From: Mesostigma viride
Taxonomy: Eukaryota > Streptophyta > Mesostigmatophyceae > Mesostigmatales > Mesostigmataceae
DNA: 64,000 bases
Direction: 5' to 3'
Assembly: GCA_009746045.1 (NCBI GenBank)
Contig: RPFO01000225.1
Coordinates: 1,634,454 to 1,698,453, forward strand
In this document: piece by piece, positions 34,103-45,900 of the stretch
Position numbering within the stretch: position 1 is the first letter of the stretch
Layout of the letters: each line of letters begins with the position of its first letter
Made by a program: the position numbers and the translations under genes
The notes under the pieces: generated by a model
What the model was told of the DNA's origin: nothing
What the model saw: only the letters and a program-made list of their open reading frames with translations
Database searches by the model: none

Positions 34103-37100
34103 ATGACCGGTAGCGTTTTCCCCAGCAGCAAGCCGCCGGAAGAACATAAGCATGGTATGTGATGTCAAACCTGCGTTCGGTTCTTGTTCTCCACCACTTC
34201 AAGGAACTTGTGCAGACATGTGCAGGCTGTTAAAATAGCTGCTGCTCGCTCACCTTACTGTATTGTGCTCCGTTTACTGCCGTTGCTGCATCAGAACGCC
34301 TACATGCGTCGTTTTTCGTTGGATCAGTCGCTGGGGTGGCCGGTGATTTTGCCATGCATCCGTTGGACACCGTCAAAACAAGGCTGCAAGTCCAAGCAGC
34401 GATCGTCCAGAATCGACAGACGCAGCCCCAAGCACCGGTGCGCTCGTTGCTGCGACCAAAACTAAGAGGGTTACCTCTTAATCTCGAACTGAACCCTTTT
34501 GGTGCAACTGCCTCATTCAATTGATGATTTGCTCAGTGCGCAACCATCAAATTTTCCAGGGCATAGTTGCTAATACTTTAGGGACGCATTTACGGGGAGG
34601 TCGTGAAGGATTGGGGAGGGCGGCTGTTCCTCATCCAGGGCATTATCGTAGCTCCCAGTTTCTATCTTTGCGACTGCCCCTCTCGTAGTGCTGATGATAA
34701 GTAGGAGCATTACGATCACGAAAGTGATGATTTCATGCGCCCCATATGATGTCATGCACCCCATATGATGTCATGCGCCCCATTGCTCCCCTGTGCATGG
34801 CCACGGCGCTCATGCGTGTGTGCGGGTGTTGGCCCGTGCGCAGCGCTATCGCGGTGTGTTTGACGGCATCCGAAGAATCATGGCGGAGGAGGGCCTCAAA
34901 GGTATGCACTACTGTTTAAAAATGAAGGCATAATACTGCTATATCATGGCGGACGAGGGCCTCATGCAACCTTATCTAATTGAAGGTACATATCAGCATA
35001 GTTTCATATATCACACTCGGGGCACTTGTGTTTTATACACCATCGCTCAGACGCTCACAGGACGGATGATGCGGCCTGACATGCCACAGGGAGTGGTGAT
35101 GCCCAGTTCGTCTCCCTAGGTGTGGTTCCCACATGCATGCTGCTCTCTTCAGGGAATCAGGTGGCATAGGGTACCGGCTGCCTAGTGTACCGACCTGCCA
35201 TCGCCGTCACACCACAATGGGGCGTGCAGGCGGTCCAGGTTGGATGACACGCACACGGTCAAGTACATGCATGGACTAGGGGGTGGTGTGCGCCCTGATG
35301 GGTGTGGTGGGAAGGCCAAGGACCTGAAGGAAGGTTAGTGTTGAGGTGTCAGGTGGTACCCCGTGTGTCAAGGTGTCCAGGTGGCCCCGTGGAGAGAGGG
35401 GGGGAGGGAGGGAGGGAGGGAGGGAGGGAGGGAGGGAGGGAGGGAGGAGGGAGGGAGGGAGGGAGGAGGGAGGGAGGGAGGGAGGGAGGGAGGGAGGGAG
35501 GGAGGGAGGGAGGGAGGGAGGAGGGAGGGAGGGAGGGAGGAGGGAGGGAGGGAGGAGGGAGGGAGGGAGGGAGGGAGGGAGGGAGGGAGGGAGGAGGGAG
35601 GGAGGGAGGGAGGGAGGGAGGAGGAGGAGGGAGGGAGGGAGGGAGGGAGGGAGGGAGGGAGGGAGGGAGGGAGGGAGGGAGGGAGGGAGGGAGGAGGGAG
35701 GGAGGGAGGGAGGGAGGGAGGGAGGGAGGGAGGGAGGGAGGGAGGGAGGAGGGAGGGAGGGAGGGAGGGAGGAGGAGGGAGGGAGGAGGAAGGGAGGGAG
35801 GAGGAGGGAGAGGAGGGAGGGAGGAGGGAGGGAGGGAGGGAGGGAGGGAGGGAGGGAGGGAGGGAGGGAGGGAGGGAGGGAGGGAGGGAGGGAGGGAGGG
35901 AGGGAGGGAGGGAGGAGGGAGGGAGGAGGGAGAGGAGGGGAGGGAGGGAGGGAGGGAGGAGGAGGAGGGAGGGAGGGAGGGGGAGGGAGGGAGCGAGGGA
36001 GGAGGGAGCGAGGGAGCGAGGGAGCGAGGGAGGGAGGGAGGGAGGGAGGGAGGGAGGAGGGGGGAGCGAGGGAGCGAGGGAGGAGGGAGGGAGGGAGGGA
36101 GGGAGGGAGGGAGGGAGGGAGGGAGGGAGGGAGGAGGGAGGGAGGGAGGGAGGGAGGGAGGGAGGAGGGAGGAGGGAGGGAGGAGGGAGGGAGGGAGGGA
36201 GGGAGGGAGGGAGGGAGGGAGGGAGGGAGGGAGGGAGGAGAGGGAGGGAGGGAGGAGGAGGGAGGGAGGGAGGGAGGGAGGGAGGGAGGGAGGGAGGGAG
36301 GGAGGAGGGAGGGAGGGAGGGAGGGAGGAGGGAGGGAGGGAGGGAGGGAGGGAGGGAGGGAGGGAGGGAGGGGGAGGGAGGGAGGGAGGGAGGGAGAGGA
36401 GGGGGAGGGAGGGAGGGAGGGAGGGAGGGAGGGAGGGAGGAGGGAGGGAGGAGGGAGGGAGGGAGGGAGGGAGGGAGGGAGGGAGGAGGGAGGAGGGAGG
36501 GAGGGAGGGAGGAGGGAGGAGGGAGGGAGGGAGGGAGGGAGGGAGGGAGGAGGGAGGGAGGGAGGGAGGGAGGGAGGGAGGGAGGGAGGGAGGGAGGGAG
36601 GGAGGAGGGAGGGAGGGAGGGAGGGAGGAGGGAGGGAGGGAGGGAGGAGGGAGGGAGGGAGGAGGGGGAGGGAGGGAGGGAGGGAGGGAGGAGGGAGGGA
36701 GGGAGGGAGGGAGGGAGGGAGGGAGGGAGGGAGGGAGGGAGAGAGAGAGGGAGGGAGGGAGTACAAATGGATGCGCATGCGGCCACCAGATGGCATGGAC
36801 CCGTCGGCTCATGTGCGACTTATGATCCCATATGTGATGATAAGATGATCCGTTGTTGCCGCTCATGATATTCTACATGTGATGATGAGGTGATCCGTCG
36901 TTGTAGCATCCTGCAATGCTCGCCAGTTGAACCTTCAACCCAACCGTGCAACTGAGGGCAAGTGGGCATTCATCCTGGACTTCCTTTCATGAGGTTTATG
37001 AAATGAAGAGACTACTATAGGCCTATTTGCTCATGGCTCACTGTACGTGGTGCTGCAAGGCACTCTGTGCCGCCCCGAGGCCTTGCCCCACTGTTGCGCG

Positions 37101-39499
37101 CAAGCATTCGCGACGTTGACCGCTGCCTGCAGTTTCTACACCTATGTGCGCTGTGGGGTCCTTGGTATGTCCGCCGCGCGCCACGTGCCGGATGCAGGCT
37201 TCTACAAGGGCGGCAGCGCCACCGTGGCAGGCGCCGCATCCTCGATGGCCATCCACTTTGGCACGTACGAGTGGATGAAGACGCTGGGGGAGGGGTACCG
37301 TGGCGACCATCCGCGCATGGTCCACATGGCGGCAGGGGCCACAGGTGCGGACCAGGGGCCACAGGGGGCAGGCCTTGTGGGCCAGCCCTTTGCCATTCTG
37401 TGGCGTGATCTTGCTTGCTTGCCAGGCTGTGCTGCTGGCCATGGCTATCCTGTGCCGGGGTGCTGGCATGGCAGGCGAAGAGGCATGCCTGTTTCTACCA
37501 CACCTCACCTGGTGTGCCAGTATCTGGTCCTGCAGGAAAAAAGCTCGTTGTCTCGTTACAGCAAGGACAGGGGTGTGCGGGCATGCCGGTGTTTTCAAAG
37601 GGGAGTAGGGACAGTGCCGACCCACCAGCTGCTATCATGCCACTAAATTGTGTAGATAGCTGCCCTGCGATCTGTCAACTCACTGTCAAGGGCCCACACT
37701 TTGGCCTACCTTTTGACACAACCTTGGGCTGGGCGTTGCTCGCCGTGCCATGGCACAGCTGCGGCTCCCTCGGTCAGCCCTCGAGTGGACGGTCGCGCGG
37801 TGGGTGGACGGTCACGCAGTGGCAGGTTTGATGTGACATGGCATCTGCGGCACAGGCCAGTGCTGCATAGCCGGAGCCCTGAGCATTGGTGCCCGCGCCA
37901 GGTGTCACCTGCATGCGTGGCATGCAGAATGGTAATAGTGATGCAAAAATTGCCTCCGCGCTCACAATCCACCCATGTGTGGTCCCGCACAATACGACCC
38001 CCCCCCCCCCCCCGGCAGGCGAGCTGTTTGGCTCGGTGACGTACGTCCCCTTTGAGGTGGTCAAGCAGCGCATGCAGTCACAGCGGTCGGGCCGCGGCCT
38101 TGCGTACGGCAGCAGCACACAGCACTACTACCACGGCAGCTGGCACGCGCTGCGCTCCGTGTACGGCGCGCAGGGCATGCGCGGGCTGTACACAGGCTAC
38201 TGGTCCACGCTGGCGAGGGACATCCCCTTTGCGGGCATCCAGGTGAGTGGCGGGCGGGGTGGGGCGGTGGGCTTGTGCATCCCCTGGGAAAGTGACGTGG
38301 CTTAGTGGGTGGCATGAGCAATAGATGCTGCTGGCCATGTGCTGGATGCATGTTGCTCCTGTTGTGTGATAGCTTGCGCGCACCCTGTCTTGTTCTTGCT
38401 TGTGCTAACTTTTGCTGCACTGTATGTGGCCTCCCTTTATGTTGTCTTTTGGCCCTGCTGCACGCCGCCAGTTCATGCTGTATGAGGAGCTTAAGGCGCT
38501 GAGTGCACGCTCGCTGGGGGTGCCCATCTCAAGTATCGAGGCCACCCCCTACTGCTGCTTCTTTGTGGGCGGATTGGCAGGAGGTAGGCCACCCCCTACT
38601 GCTGCTTCCTTGTCAGTGTGTGGCAAGTACCAGGTGGCCGTCATTTGCTGCTAATTCATGCCAGTACGGCTCAACTTGCAAGGGATCGTGGGGTCTCTTT
38701 GCATGTGCTCGGTTTCTTGTAGCAGCTATCAGCGCAGCAGGGACACAGCACCATACTACAGGGCCGAACCGCCACATAATCTTGGAACAACCCCCACAAC
38801 AACGTGCATCAGGCAACGTGGCCAAGGGGTCTTGACTCCACTTTGCGCATGATGGTGATAGCGGCAGGAAGCGCGACCATCATGCAATGCACGCCTGCAG
38901 TGGTGGGCAGTGCCCAACTACATGACTAATGTGAGGCTCAGCTCCGGTGAGTTTGAGGCAAATTAGACTGCTGCTCTAGTGCCCTGTCCTGTCGTGACAT
39001 TTCACAGATATTTTTTACGAAGCAGGAGGGAAGCAGCAGCTTTCGCATTCGTGTAAACAGTGGTAGGCTGGTCATGCAAAGCCGTCTTTTAGGGCCTAGA
39101 TATCCAGGTGCCAGGTGTGCCGTTGCCTATGTGATTTGGGTATGGGCCTGGGGGATGATTAAATGGCACTCGGTGGCTGAAATATTAGCTTATCCATGAC
39201 CATGGCCATGGCCTCCTTTGCCTCCTCTTCCTTGTCGCATGTGGGCTGCAGCCATCAGCGGGGTGGTCACCACGCCTTTAGACTGTGTGAAGACCCGGCT
39301 GCAAGTACAAGGCCATGGCATCAATGCGGTGCATACAGGGGGTGTGCTATCCACGCTGTGGCAAATGGCAGTGTCTGGCGGCATCAGCAGCTTGATGTGC
39401 GGGGCCACACCGCGGGGCGTGTGGTACCTCTGCCAATCTGCCATCCAGTTCATGGTGTACGAGTCAATTATCAGCCGGTCTGGTCACCTCTTTGCGTAA
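34103..39499 (+). CDS. Mitochondrial carrier family protein (Mme1/YMR166C-like)
   Basis: An SLC25-type inner-membrane carrier. Exons: 34103-34154, 34328-34437, 34844-34901, 37198-37344, 38019-38242, 38472-38583, 39252-39499; all GT-AG with matching phases, giving 316 residues, the normal size for the family. Three ~100-residue repeats each carry the carrier signature: [11 protein letters not shown] (P29), [11 protein letters not shown] (P133) and [11 protein letters not shown] (P243). Repeat ends include [12 protein letters not shown] and [21 protein letters not shown]. The combination [24 protein letters not shown] and STLARDIPF recalls yeast Mme1 (YMR166C, reported as a magnesium exporter) and, less closely, S-adenosylmethionine carriers; substrate is not determined. 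The ATG at 34103 opens a 17-residue exon ([17 protein letters not shown]) whose phase fits exon 2. Intron 3 carries a 1.36-kb GGGA tract. Confidence 0.88.
35398..36761 (+). repeat. 1.36-kb (GGGA)n purine tract
   Basis: Almost pure GGGAGGGA with interspersed GGAGGA steps and a few GAGCGA interruptions near 35990-36080 fills most of carrier intron 3. The transcribed-strand copy is all pyrimidine. It is open in all six frames, but the Gly/Glu/Arg or Pro/Ser/Leu translations are low-complexity artefacts. Confidence 0.95.
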
Positions 39500-39794
39500 C
39501 GAGTGGACTCGACACAAAAATGGAGATGCATGGATTTACAGGGCTAGTTGTACGGTAGCGCACGTGGGCCGCTGACCTACAAGTACGACTTTGAAGAGCA
39601 TTCTAGAGTTTTCTGTTACATCAGTGGACTTCCAGCTCGTGCAGTTTCCATGTTACTTCACTAACGTTAATGGTCTCACAGACATCACACGATCATTATA
39701 TATAAGCCCTATCATATTTGACGACATCATGTCTGATGATATATTGCAACCTGCGTTGGTGAAATCAACTTCCAAAAAATAACTGCTGCATGTC

Positions 39795-40160
39795 CTTGAC
39801 GAGTTCGGGGCCGCATGGGCCCCAAGACGGCGGAGTTTTTCCACGAGTGCCGCCAGGGACGTGAAGACCGCCTCGACCTCGAGCTCGACCCTAAATGACC
39901 CTCGAGGGTCAGACCGCCCCGCATGGCCGCCTGCCCGCACGTGGCGGTCCTCCGTCCGGCTCGTATTGCGGGCGGCTGCGCCTGTCACTCGCCCTCACTC
40001 GCACCGTGGCTGTTGTGTTATTCCGCCGCCGCACAGCCGGCTGACTGCACCCGGGCCGACTTTGTCGTGACCCGCCATTGATGGCATGCGGTCTAGATCC
40101 CTCCCAGGCCTAGTGGGCCTGCAGCGATGTTGCTGCGTGTCGTAGTAGTTTTGTGATGTA
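39795..40160 (+). pseudogene. LINE C-terminal scrap, plus strand
   Basis: Close nucleotide similarity to the reverse complement of about 5997-6250: the segment encoding EFGA...GPKTAEFFHEC, an EDRLDLE region and the CACTCGCCCTCACTCGCA stretch are recognisable, with a small inverted CTCGA duplication and other breaks. It lies about 300 bp 3' of the carrier stop codon and could overlap its 3' UTR. Confidence 0.65.
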
Positions 40161-40591
40161 CATAGTTAGTTGCGGTACCTTCATTGTGCAGCTCGCGCGA
40201 TCCTTGCCTGCCCGTGTCAGATTACCGACTATAATTTTCTTTTTTTAGCAGATTACTATTATTTTCTTTTTCAGGGTTCTTCTTCTTTTGTTTTTTTTTC
40301 CTTATGTTGCATGCCGCAATCTGATGACCCCCGCCCATAATAGTTCATCATTCTCAATGAGTATATATTCCTTGGTTCTTGAGACCCTGGGTTTTTGAAT
40401 TTTAGGTTTAAGACGCAGGGGGCTGGTTTGGGGGAAAACATCTTAAAGTAGGTACAATGGCAGTTGAGTGGTCGGTATGCGTTTTTAGATTACGTACTCA
40501 GGTATACCGCTTCAGGTTTAATTAAGATGCTACCGCTCTCAACTTTAAGATCGTCAGCTCTGGACATCTACAGTACTGTAGTGATTTGATT
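40161..40591. other. Non-genic, T-rich
   Basis: T- and TTC-rich sequence between the LINE scrap and the TTAA-flanked element. No gene or RNA feature seen. Confidence 0.4.
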
Positions 40592-42489
40592 TTAAGGGGA
40601 CATGACGTGCCCCAAAAGGGCACTTTTCTGGAAACCATACCTAGGCATGTGATAAAAATCCAGTTATGATGGGGGACCATAAATATGATTAAAAAAAAAA
40701 TTTCCAACCACTTGGGGGGGTACTACCCCCCACCATGTGACAGTTATGTGCTAAAAATAGAAAAAGACGCTATTTTTGGCCTTTTTTCCCTAGAACAATG
40801 GGCAAACCCAATGTGGCCAAATCATATATTCCCATCTAATTGCAACCCTTGCCATTAATTCCAGCTAGTTTGCAGGTCAGAATAAGCATGTTTAGACACA
40901 TTGAAATAATTTAGCCCAAAACACGTATTTTTTGGTGCCTAAAAAAATATATCAAATCATAGACACATGCAATGGGGTCAAATCTTATATTTAAAATTGG
41001 CCCAGGGTTGCAATCACACAGCCCCAAAGTTTCAGCTCATTCTGACCACGTTTACCCACATTGAAATATGGTCATGTGCAAAAAAAAATTGATCGCTTTT
41101 TGTGGTTTGGAGCTCAAACACCACCACAAAGACACCCTTGCCCACCACAAACTGGGCCAAAACAAGTGCAATTAATTAAATTAATGTATCACGAAGCTTG
41201 CCACCAAATTACAGGTCATTCTGACCTAGTTTGCCCATATTACATCTTGTTATAGCTGCCAGCCTGCATGCTTGGTGCACCATGACATGAGGCAATACCA
41301 TGAGCACATTCCTAAGCTTGCCCCCTGCAAATGGGGCAGAACCACGAAAAACAAATGCTAGATGCTTGAAGAAAACAACCACCAACTCTTTAACCATTAT
41401 GAGCAGGTATGACCGCTTGCGGGAATCACTCATAGCCAACACCATGTCATGACGCTTATGGATAAAAGGTGCATCCTTCATAGCCATAACGACCTGATCC
41501 CTGTCATCTAGGAAGTACAAGCCATGTGTAATGGAGGCTAAACAGGTGGGGATGTGATAAGTAACTCCATATTCTCACCTTCCATACAACAACCTTGTTT
41601 TCCAGCAGGCTGAAGAGCCATGACAGGCGTTTATGAGCTCGCCAGCTCCTTGCAACGGTGATGCCGCTCCCAGGCAGCTAGGGTCCTTGACTACGCAATA
41701 TAGAATGTCTACCGTGTGAAAACCTCCATACAGGAAGCGTAGCAAAGCCAGATAACTGCCCGATCAATTCTGGGTAGCTTTAGGAAGCATGGCATACGCA
41801 GCGTAAGGAAAACCATTGAAAGCTGCGGAAAATCTGATAGCACAACTGCAACAAGTGGAGAACAAAATAGCAAGAAGAACCCAGAAACGGCGCCAAAAGT
41901 TTCATGCCAGGTTCACTAAGAGCGCAAACAGACTGGGCGGTGACATGCGGCAAATCAACGTACCACGGCCGGCATTATTTCCTACCCAGGCGCGCAAGAA
42001 AAGCCAGCCAGCCATGGATGGATTAACCGCGGATCGCGCAGGCCTGAACGAAATCATTTTAGAAATGACAGGAAATGGCCGCAGATCGAAGACGCTTAGG
42101 TTATTTTCATGGTGTCCGTTACTGAACGGCTCTTACTGCATCAATACAACCCACGAATATCGAGTTCTACCGTCGCAGGCACGCATGCTAGATTATTCAT
42201 CGCGGCCAAATTGTTGGATGAGACCCCCGTGCAAATCTGTACCAACAAAGGCAGCGAATTTGCAAATAGTGCAGATCTGGCTATGAAACATCATAATAGA
42301 ACATCACTTTTAACCATCGGCTTAATTTTTTGGCCTGTCGCCCGCCGGATTAGCCATATTTTAACGGAACGCACGTCGCCATGGCCACCTCCGCACGGTG
42401 CGCGCACTGTGCACCACAATTTCACGGTCCGTCGGTACCGTCCCGACTTTTTTGGCGCCAAAAAAGTCCCGGGTGTCATGTCCCCTTAA
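40592..42489. mobile_element. piggyBac-like element with TTAA target sites
   Basis: TTAA at 40592-40595 and 42486-42489 directly flank inverted termini GGGGACATGAC / GTCATGTCCCC, defining an element of about 1.89 kb. TTAA duplication is the hallmark of piggyBac-type (also Kolobok) transposons. Internal open frames at 41209-41520 (minus, 103 codons) and 41816-42286 (plus, 156 codons, Lys/Arg-rich start) match no transposase I recognise and lack a DDD pattern I could trace, so it is probably non-autonomous or decayed. Base composition is more AT-rich than its surroundings. Confidence 0.65.
42445..42468. repeat. Perfect 24-bp palindrome
   Basis: The sequence GACTTTTTTGGC followed by its exact reverse complement lies about 20 bp inside the right end of the TTAA-flanked element. 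It can form a cruciform or hairpin and may be a transposase-binding or structural feature of the terminus. Confidence 0.8.
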
Positions 42490-42923
42490 GTTCGCAGCCC
42501 TGCTGGGTCGGCCGGACCCCAATCTTAAACGTGTGTGGGGGGGGGGGTAGCCTGCAGGCGGTGCTGGTTGTCTAAACGACACGTCAGCTGAGTTAGGCGG
42601 ATCTTGATCTATTGAAGAGCCCATCTTGTCCACTTGGCCTCAGCGGGACTGACCACGACGCTACTTACTTGTAGAAAGGCTTTGCAGCTTGCTAATGCTG
42701 CCGGTTGCCAAACTCACCCAGGCTCTATGCTCAGCTTATGGCTATGGTGGTCGCTGGCCTTGACATTTTCACATTAGCTGGGTATAACTACAGTAAGAAA
42801 ATATCAATTCATGGATTTAGTTTTGAATAAATTGTGTTGCATCGATCCATTTTGTGCCAATCTTGGCGAAAATGGTTTTTCTGTTGACTAGGTCATGACC
42901 ATTCTGGAGGCAACACAGCTGCC
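42490..42923. other. Upstream region of the radical SAM gene
   Basis: 434 bp between the TTAA-flanked element and the proposed start codon at 42924. The promoter and 5' UTR are expected here; no clear element is recognised. A run of G occurs at about 42537-42548. Confidence 0.4.
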
Positions 42924-45900
42924 ATGTCGTGCCCAGTTGCAGCTAGCTCACTATCGCGTACTTACTGGAGATTTTGTGGCTGTAGGTCATGGCTAGGAAA
43001 CGAATTTAATCGGGATTCGTATTCAGGGACTGTTCACTCGCACAATAGTGATCGCTCGAAAGCTAATCGAAACCGCAAAAAAATACTTGTAGTGCGTGGG
43101 GCGAATCGGAAAACTGCCGATGCAGGCCGTGTTTCTTCTCAAAAGCAGAAGCGACAAGTGGATAGTGGCAAAAAACAAAGTAATTCGACCCCGGCAAAAG
43201 ACCCGACATTGGCCATGCGAGATTTTGCCCAGGACGAGCATCTGATGTTTGTGCCCAAGCGAGCGCCGGTGGGCTCCTTGTCCTGTATATATGCCTATCC
43301 CAATGAGTAAGCGACCGTGTAACTGTTTAGTTCACACTTGCGTCTCTGCTTGCCCTATGAATGCACTGTCCGATTGTTGTATCTTTCCTGATGGTTTACA
43401 CGACCTTTTGCCACGACCTGTTGCTTCCCTTCGGCTGGTTACTATCACTCAAATCCAGGTATACTGTCGGCATTTGCAGCCTGGGATATCAGCTGGTAAG
43501 TATTATTGGCATTTGTGTCACAGCGGGCTAGGGAGTACTCTACCTAGTGGGCTGACTACAGACTGTTCGGATAGGGTGGAACGCAGGATGGATACGGCGT
43601 GTGCGTACATCGCAAGGACAGGGCGTAGGAAGAGGAAGAAAGGCTGGGTTTAGCTGGCTTGCTTGAAGTGGACGATATTTCGCTGGACGCGGTCTAAATT
43701 TGGATTGGAACGATGCACATACACGCAGGGGAAACTGACAACGTATACCTTTCCTTGGTTATTTATGATCCATCTCTTAACGCCCTATTCTATGCTATGG
43801 ACGTAGCGCGGTGTAAAGACCGCCGCGCCCAAGCATGCGGCCTCCTGTGGCATAAGCAGCCAGGGGGGTAAGGGGGGGGGGGCATGTCGTGGCGGCCGCT
43901 TACTTGTCACCGTGTGGCACGATGTGCCTCTGAAGCATGGGCCCATATCGACTGATGTTTGGCAGTTTTCCCTGCTTGCCCCTCGTCTGCCGTCCGCTGC
44001 GAAGGGGTGCTTGGGTATCTGGGCATGCTGTACGTATTTCCTATCAACATTTATTTCCTACATACATTCGCTTAGACAGCTACGCTCAGTCTAGTTGCAA
44101 CTCCGTCGATTTGCCCGGTGGCACCTGGCACGGTGGCCAACCGGCGCGTTCTAGTGGCTCTGGTGTGCATGCACCGGTTCCTACGTCTGTGATGAAAATT
44201 CACCTTTGGGGGAAGACAACAATGCTCGATACCACCCTTGCTGCCCTAGCCCTTGCCGCGGTCCCCCCTCTCGCTCTCTCACCCGTCCACAAGCCCGTGG
44301 TCATACCCCTCTGTCCCCTCCCTCCCTGGTAGGTGTGGGCCTACCTGGCCAGCCGGGGGGATGTGCGAGTGGCGCGCATGTTCACGGACGCGCACGAGGA
44401 CCTGCCGGCATCCCCCGACCTGGTTGGCTTCTCCTTCTCCTGGGAGCTGGACTACGGCAACGTGATGACGCTGCTGGATCAGGTGGGTGGGCATGGTGGG
44501 TGGGCATGGTGGGTGGGCATGGTGGGTGGGCATGGTGGGTGGGCATGGTGGGTGGGCATGGTGGGTGGGCATGGTGGGTGGGCATGGTGGGTGGGCATGG
44601 TGGGTGGGCATGGTGGGTGGGCATGGTGGGTGGGCATGGTGGGTGGGCATGGTGGGTGGGCATGGTGGGTGGGCATGGTGGGTGGGCATGGTGGGTGGGC
44701 ATGGTGGGTGGGCATGGTGGGTGGGCATGGTGGGAGGGCATGGTGGGTGGGCATGGTGGGAGGGCATGGTGCGTGGGCATGGTGGGAGGGCATGGTGGGT
44801 GGCATGGGCAAGGCTTTACGGGCGGCTCGTGACGCGCGGCAGGCAGGACCCCATGGGTGATCCCCCCCATGCGCGCATGCAACCGTGCTCGTCGTGTGCT
44901 GCTTCTGGAAAGGGGCGCTGCATTAATGTCATCAGGAAGCAAGCAAGAGAGTTTCTTTCCGGTTCGCTGTATGCCAAGGAAGCGATGTCCAGAGCCGAGG
45001 AGCACTGTGATGATTGCAAAGGCATGTGTGGTAGGTTGATGTGCACGTAACATCTGGCGGTGCCGCAAGGTGAGGGGCGTGTTCTGGCTGGCAGAGCATG
45101 CCAACCATGATGGCTAGAGCATCCACTGCCATGCATCCTGACACCTGGCAGGTGCCAGGAAACTGAGGAGAGCTTTGTTCCTGGATGCCAGAGTATGAAG
45201 TTTGGGATCCGGGATTTGGCGGGGCTGTGGACCAAATGACAATTTTTTCTGCCACTAAGCCATTATCCAGCAAATTCATTAAGTCCATTATCCAGATTCA
45301 GGAGAGGCCAAAGCACCAAATCTTCAAACTGTTCGGATGTTGTTCGCCCCATCTCTCCCACCACTGGGCAGGGCCCGCGATGGGCCGCTCGCAGTGCTGC
45401 CCGGAGGGCCCGCGTGTTGGCGGCGGCCAGCAGGACGACTTCACGACACCAGTTATACAGCTGCACACAGATCACCGCGTGGCATCCGTCACCTGCGCAC
45501 AGATCACCGCGTGGCATCCGTCACCTGCACACAGATCACCGCGTGGCATCCATCACCTGCGCACAGATCACCGCGTGGCATCCGTCACCTGCGCACAGAT
45601 CACCGCGTGGCATCCGTCACCTGCACACAGATCACCGCGTGGCATCCGTCACCTGCGCACAGATCACCGCGTGGCATCCGTCACCTGCACACAGATCACC
45701 GCGTGGCATCCGTCACCTGCGCACAGATCACCGCGTGGCATCCGTCACCTGCACACAGATCATCGCTGACCGTACGTGTGTGTGTGTTTTGTTTGTGCGT
45801 GATGGCATGGCTGTGCTGCCTGCCGCGCATTGCTGCCTGCTGCGTGTTGCTGCCTGCTCCCCCCCGCCCCCTTTGCTGTGTGCGGTGTCCGCCCTCTTTG

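Noticed and set aside
35276-36868. Several ~500-codon open frames rich in Pro/Ser/Leu or Gly/Arg/Glu
   Set aside because: They are six-frame translations of the (GGGA)n tract in a carrier intron; no start context, splice pattern or composition of a real protein.
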